From the NCBI RefSeq assembly GCF_000146165.2, contig NC_004347.2, positions 1,488,001-1,552,000 on the forward strand: a stretch of 64,000 nucleotides of DNA, read 5' to 3'. The first letter of the stretch is position 1, and the number at the start of each line of letters is the position of its first letter. Both the position numbers and the translations under genes were made by a program. The DNA is from Shewanella oneidensis MR-1. GTDB lineage: Bacteria; Pseudomonadota; Gammaproteobacteria; Enterobacterales; Shewanellaceae. Below the pieces are notes generated by a model. It was given only the letters and a program-made list of their open reading frames with translations. It did not search any database and had not been told where the DNA came from. Below, one piece after another: positions 63,063 to 64,000 of this stretch.

Positions 63063-64000
63063 ATGACTAAGGCAACACAGACTTCACGTCAGGCGCAGAT
63101 TGACGCGATCAAAAAAGATTGGGCAGAGAATCCACGTTGGAAAAACGTCCGTCGTCCATACACTGCAGAAGAAGTTGTGGCACTTCGTGGTTCAATCGTA
63201 CCCGAAAACACCATTGCCAAGCGTGGTGCAGCTAAATTGTGGGATCTCGTTAACGGTGGCTCGAAGAAAGGTTATGTGAACTCGTTAGGCGCGCTGACTG
63301 GCGGCCAAGCGGTACAGCAAGCTAAAGCGGGTATTGAAGCCATTTATCTGTCTGGTTGGCAAGTGGCGGCCGACGCTAACTTAGCTGGCACCATGTACCC
63401 AGATCAATCCTTATACCCAGCAAACTCAGTACCTGCTGTCGTATCACGTATTAATAACTCCTTCCGCCGCGCTGACCAAATCCAGTGGAGCAACGGTGTC
63501 AATCCTGAAGATGAAAACTTTGTCGATTATTTCCTGCCGATTATTGCCGATGCGGAAGCAGGTTTTGGTGGCGTACTGAATGCGTTCGAGTTAATGAAGT
63601 CGATGATCGACGCAGGCGCCGCTGGTGTGCACTTTGAGGACCAATTAGCCTCAGTGAAAAAGTGCGGTCATATGGGCGGTAAAGTATTAGTACCAACCCA
63701 AGAAGCGGTACAAAAATTGGTTGCAGCGCGCCTTGCTGCTGACGTGAGCGGTGTTGAAACCTTAGTGATTGCCCGTACCGATGCGAACGCGGCGGATCTG
63801 CTGACCTCTGATTGCGACCCATATGACCGTGATTTTGTCACTGGCGAGCGTACCAACGAAGGTTTCTATCGCGTTAACGCAGGTCTCGACCAAGCAATTT
63901 CTCGCGGTCTCGCTTACGCCCCTTATGCAGATTTAATTTGGTGTGAAACTGCTAAGCCAGATTTAGAAGAAGCGCGCCGTTTTGCGGAAGCTATCCATGC
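63063..64000 (+). CDS. aceA: Isocitrate lyase, partial (runs off the window)
   Basis: Glyoxylate shunt enzyme splitting isocitrate to succinate and glyoxylate. The first 312 codons are present. The catalytic KKCGHMGGK motif lies at about 200-208, preceded by the metal-binding region [12 protein letters not shown] and [11 protein letters not shown]. coli AceA is 434 residues, so about a quarter to a third is missing at the right end of the window. The start at 63063 follows AAAGGAGTG. Probably co-transcribed with aceB. Confidence 0.97.
   Translation, partial: MTKATQTSRQAQIDAIKKDWAENPRWKNVRRPYTAEEVVALRGSIVPENTIAKRGAAKLWDLVNGGSKKGYVNSLGALTGGQAVQQAKAGIEAIYLSGWQVAADANLAGTMYPDQSLYPANSVPAVVSRINNSFRRADQIQWSNGVNPEDENFVDYFLPIIADAEAGFGGVLNAFELMKSMIDAGAAGVHFEDQLASVKKCGHMGGKVLVPTQEAVQKLVAARLAADVSGVETLVIARTDANAADLLTSDCDPYDRDFVTGERTNEGFYRVNAGLDQAISRGLAYAPYADLIWCETAKPDLEEARRFAEAIH

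Noticed and set aside
1..64000. CRISPR arrays and tRNA genes
   Set aside because: No regularly spaced repeats and no tRNA-like structure apart from the tmRNA were found by eye.

Overview
The window is almost certainly Shewanella chromosome, close to S. oneidensis in backbone gene order. From memory, that species has dmsEFABGH, a chemotaxis receptor, an ssrA-targeted island, smpB-ratA-rnfH-bamE, the split-borosin pair, a diguanylate cyclase, a KefB-type antiporter, a TonB receptor and aceB-aceA in this order. The backbone frames about 40 kb of accessory DNA.

Left backbone (1-9.4 kb): a DMSO respiration operon of the extracellular type (decaheme DmsE, MtrB-like barrel DmsF, molybdoenzyme DmsA, ferredoxin DmsB, TorD-like chaperone DmsG and DmsH), then a convergent methyl-accepting chemotaxis protein.

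Accessory region (9.84-50.15 kb): two related integrase modules sit in tandem at the 3' end of ssrA. The left module is a relic. Its 415-codon integrase is split by an IS1595-family element, which is itself split by an IS256-family element; every 8-bp target duplication can be read. The right element runs from a decayed att site at about 13.93 kb to ssrA at 50.145 kb and is a mosaic. Its first part (14-19.4 kb, AT-rich) has a fused MntA-HepT-like toxin-antitoxin, an unknown protein, AlpA, a DUF3987 protein and an inovirus-Gp2-like protein, with three conspicuous inverted repeats. The second part (19.5-24.5 kb, more GC-rich) has a ParD/ParE-like pair, an LRAT-fold protein, a small tyrosine recombinase, two DUF2787 proteins, an orphan CbeA/YeeU antitoxin, an unknown gene and RadC, followed by a second IS1595 copy. 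The third part (26.2-44.1 kb) is a seven-gene tightly coupled defence operon: HSDR_N-methylase, AAA ATPase, small protein, HsdS, a NERD/double-kinase/P-loop protein, an unknown protein and a HerA-like ATPase. It matches my memory of the methylation-associated defence system (MADS). Its last gene is cut by an IS3-family element exactly between Walker A and Walker B, yet is in frame if the element is removed. The fourth part (44.4-48.5 kb) has a DarTG module whose toxin has an in-frame stop at codon 20, an HTH regulator, an integrase relic, small hypotheticals and a gene fused to a solo IS256 end. The active-looking integrase closes the island.

Right backbone (50.1-64 kb): tmRNA, smpB, ratA, rnfH, bamE, the split borosin pair sonM-sonA (N-methylated RiPP), a TPR-GGDEF diguanylate cyclase, a CPA2 antiporter, a Fur-box-preceded TonB receptor and the glyoxylate shunt genes aceB and aceA, the last running off the window.

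The strongest points are the interrupted MADS-like operon, the borosin pair, the toxin-dead DarTG, the one-chain MntA-HepT protein, the three-level nested insertion, and long hairpins next to the satellite-like genes. Assignments rest on reading motifs by eye; no searches were run.
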